NCBI RefSeq assembly: GCF_024802625.1
Contig: NZ_CP103371.1
Location: 2,294,001 to 2,358,000, forward strand
Direction of reading: 5' to 3'
Source: Massilia sp. H6
GTDB taxonomy: Bacteria; Pseudomonadota; Gammaproteobacteria; Burkholderiales; Burkholderiaceae_D
DNA: 64,000 nt
Shown here: in pieces, positions 62,735 through 64,000 of the stretch
How positions within the stretch are numbered: the first letter of the stretch is position 1
Layout: each line of letters starts with the position of its first letter
Notes under the pieces: generated by a model
The model's input: only the letters and a program-made list of their open reading frames with translations
The model's database searches: none
What the model was told of the DNA's origin: nothing
Made by a program: the position numbers and the translations under genes

Positions 62735-64000
62735 ATGACCGATTTCTCGACCCATGAAGTGCTCAATCAGGCCGCACCGTTCGCGGACATCAACCTGTTC
62801 GGGTGCGACCTTGCCTTGCGTGAAGCGCTCGAGCGCGAAGGGGCCGGCTGGGCCGCCGCGGGTCTCGATACGCTGGGCGCCGACCTGGGGCGGGCCGAGC
62901 TGCAGGAGCTGGCGCGCCTGGCCAATGCACACTCACCGCGCCTGAACAGCTACGACCGCGCCGGTAACCGGATCGACGAGATCGAGTTTCATCCCGCCTG
63001 GCACCGCTTGATGTCGCTGATGATCGGCGCCGGCGCGCATTCGCGTCCGTGGCAGGAGCCGCGCGCCGGCGCTCAGGTGGCGCGCGCGGCCCAGTACCTG
63101 TTGTTCGGCCAGGTGGAAAATGGCGCGCAGTGTCCGGTGACGATGACCTTTGCGTCGGTGCCGGCGCTGCGCCGCCACCCGGCGCTGGCAGCCCAATGGC
63201 TGCCCAAGATCCTGTCGAACGAGTACGACCCGCGCTCGCTGCCGGTGGCGCGCAAGCGCGGCGCCCTGATCGGGATGGGCATGACCGAAAAGCAGGGCGG
63301 CAGCGACGTGCGCGCCAATACGACCCGGGCCACGCCGATGCCGGCGCCAGAAGCGCACAGCCGCTTCGGGGCGGCGGGCGAGGGCGCCTGCCGCATTGTC
63401 GGCCACAAGTGGTTCTTCTCGGCGCCGCAGTCCGATGCCCACCTGATCCTGGCGCAGTTCGATGGGCAGGACAGTTCCGGACTCTCGTGCCTGTTCGTGC
63501 CGCGTTACCTGCCGGACGGCAGCCGCAATGCGATTCGCGTGCAGCGGCTCAAGGACAAGCTGGGCAACCGCTCCAACGCGTCATCGGAAGTCGAATTCGA
63601 GAACGCGGTCGGCTGGATGATCGGGGCGCCGGGCCGTGGCATCCCGACCATACTCGAAATGGGCGGGTATACCCGGCTCGACTGCGTGCTGGGGAGCGCG
63701 GGCATCATGCGCGCGGCGCTGTGCCATGCGCTGCAGCACGCGCGCGGGCGCAGCGCCTTCGGGCGGGTGCTCAGCGAGCAGCCGCTGATGCAGAACGTGC
63801 TGGCCGACCTGGCCCTCGAATCCGAGGCCGCGACCGCATTCGCGCTGCGCCTGGCACGCTGCTTCGATGCGCCCGACGATCCGTGCGAGGCGCTGCTCGG
63901 GCGGATTCTGGTGCCGGCCGGAAAATACTGGATCTGCAAGCGCGGCCCGGCCTTCGGCGCCGAGGCGATGGAAGTCATGGGCGGCAATGGCTATGTCGAG
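62735..64000 (+). CDS. aidB: AidB-like acyl-CoA dehydrogenase family protein (3' end missing)
   Basis: Flavoprotein of the acyl-CoA dehydrogenase superfamily closest to E. coli AidB, an alkylation-response DNA-protecting protein with weak isovaleryl-CoA dehydrogenase activity. 422 codons are visible from ATG 62735 and the frame runs off the window. Diagnostic AidB segments are present: MGMTEKQGGSDVRANTT, VGHKWFFSAPQSDAHLILAQ, VQRLKDKLGNRSNASSEVEF, and AEAMEVMGGNGYVE at the edge. The full protein would be about 540-560 residues, so a little over a hundred are missing. No ada or alkA gene is visible beside it. Confidence 0.93.
   Translation, partial: MTDFSTHEVLNQAAPFADINLFGCDLALREALEREGAGWAAAGLDTLGADLGRAELQELARLANAHSPRLNSYDRAGNRIDEIEFHPAWHRLMSLMIGAGAHSRPWQEPRAGAQVARAAQYLLFGQVENGAQCPVTMTFASVPALRRHPALAAQWLPKILSNEYDPRSLPVARKRGALIGMGMTEKQGGSDVRANTTRATPMPAPEAHSRFGAAGEGACRIVGHKWFFSAPQSDAHLILAQFDGQDSSGLSCLFVPRYLPDGSRNAIRVQRLKDKLGNRSNASSEVEFENAVGWMIGAPGRGIPTILEMGGYTRLDCVLGSAGIMRAALCHALQHARGRSAFGRVLSEQPLMQNVLADLALESEAATAFALRLARCFDAPDDPCEALLGRILVPAGKYWICKRGPAFGAEAMEVMGGNGYVE

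Overview
The window reads as an ordinary stretch of a high-GC betaproteobacterial chromosome. Gene content and order (lysS/prfB, recJ with an RpfE-type neighbour, lolCD-tatD-comEC, thyA/folA, YihY/WrbA, aroC), together with strong G/C third-position bias, fit Oxalobacteraceae of the Massilia type. This placement is an inference from gene content, because no rRNA or tRNA gene lies in the window.

Layout. 1-5.1 kb: the 3' part of an OPT peptide transporter, a POT/PTR2 peptide symporter and the nucleotide hydrolase ppnN, separated by clear terminators. 5.1-8.5 kb (minus): prfB, a HAD phosphatase and lysS joined by ATGA overlaps; prfB carries the classic programmed +1 frameshift, so the full gene begins at 8464. 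8.6-11.0 kb: periplasmic cpdB and a Sel1-repeat protein. 11.1-12.6 kb (minus): a ParS/Xre-RES toxin-antitoxin pair (toxin probably TTG-started) plus a DUF2288 gene. 12.6-15.4 kb (minus): recJ and an RpfE-type protein. 15.5-19.7 kb (plus): two tandem LolC/E permeases, lolD and a TatD hydrolase. 19.8-27.3 kb (plus): an orphan type VI secretion cargo module, vgrG - lipase effector - two Tli4-like immunity proteins, with every junction overlapping and a clear GC drop in the effector. 27.2-31.1 kb: comEC, an alpha/beta hydrolase and dcd.

31.2-34.8 kb (minus): an Arg/Lys/Orn decarboxylase, a DUF4337 membrane protein and folA. 34.9-38.4 kb: a sulfide/persulfide detoxification cluster (DUF442-type sulfurtransferase divergent from bigR, a two-part YeeE/YedE transporter, a TSUP exporter and an ETHE1-like dioxygenase) lying between folA and thyA. 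38.4-44.6 kb (minus): thyA, a threonine-aldolase-like enzyme, a Cache chemoreceptor and an MsbA-like exporter. 44.6-51.1 kb (minus): a tightly packed run of wrbA, DUF2069, a GlcD-type oxidase, DUF4124, an FtsX-type permease and a CrtC/AttH-like lipocalin protein. 51.2-55.4 kb: YihY, an alpha/beta hydrolase, metY and a CBS-domain protein. 55.5-62.4 kb: two c-di-GMP proteins and an HDOD protein around aroC. The window ends inside aidB.

The most interesting parts are the T6SS effector/immunity module (the first immunity protein carries two copies of a C-P-x-[TS]-G-W-W-x-C domain, and the module appears inserted between tatD and comEC), the tandem lol permeases with what looks like a remnant lolD start between them, the split Blh-like sulfur island and the RES toxin module. 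No CRISPR array, insertion sequence, prophage, rRNA or tRNA was found.
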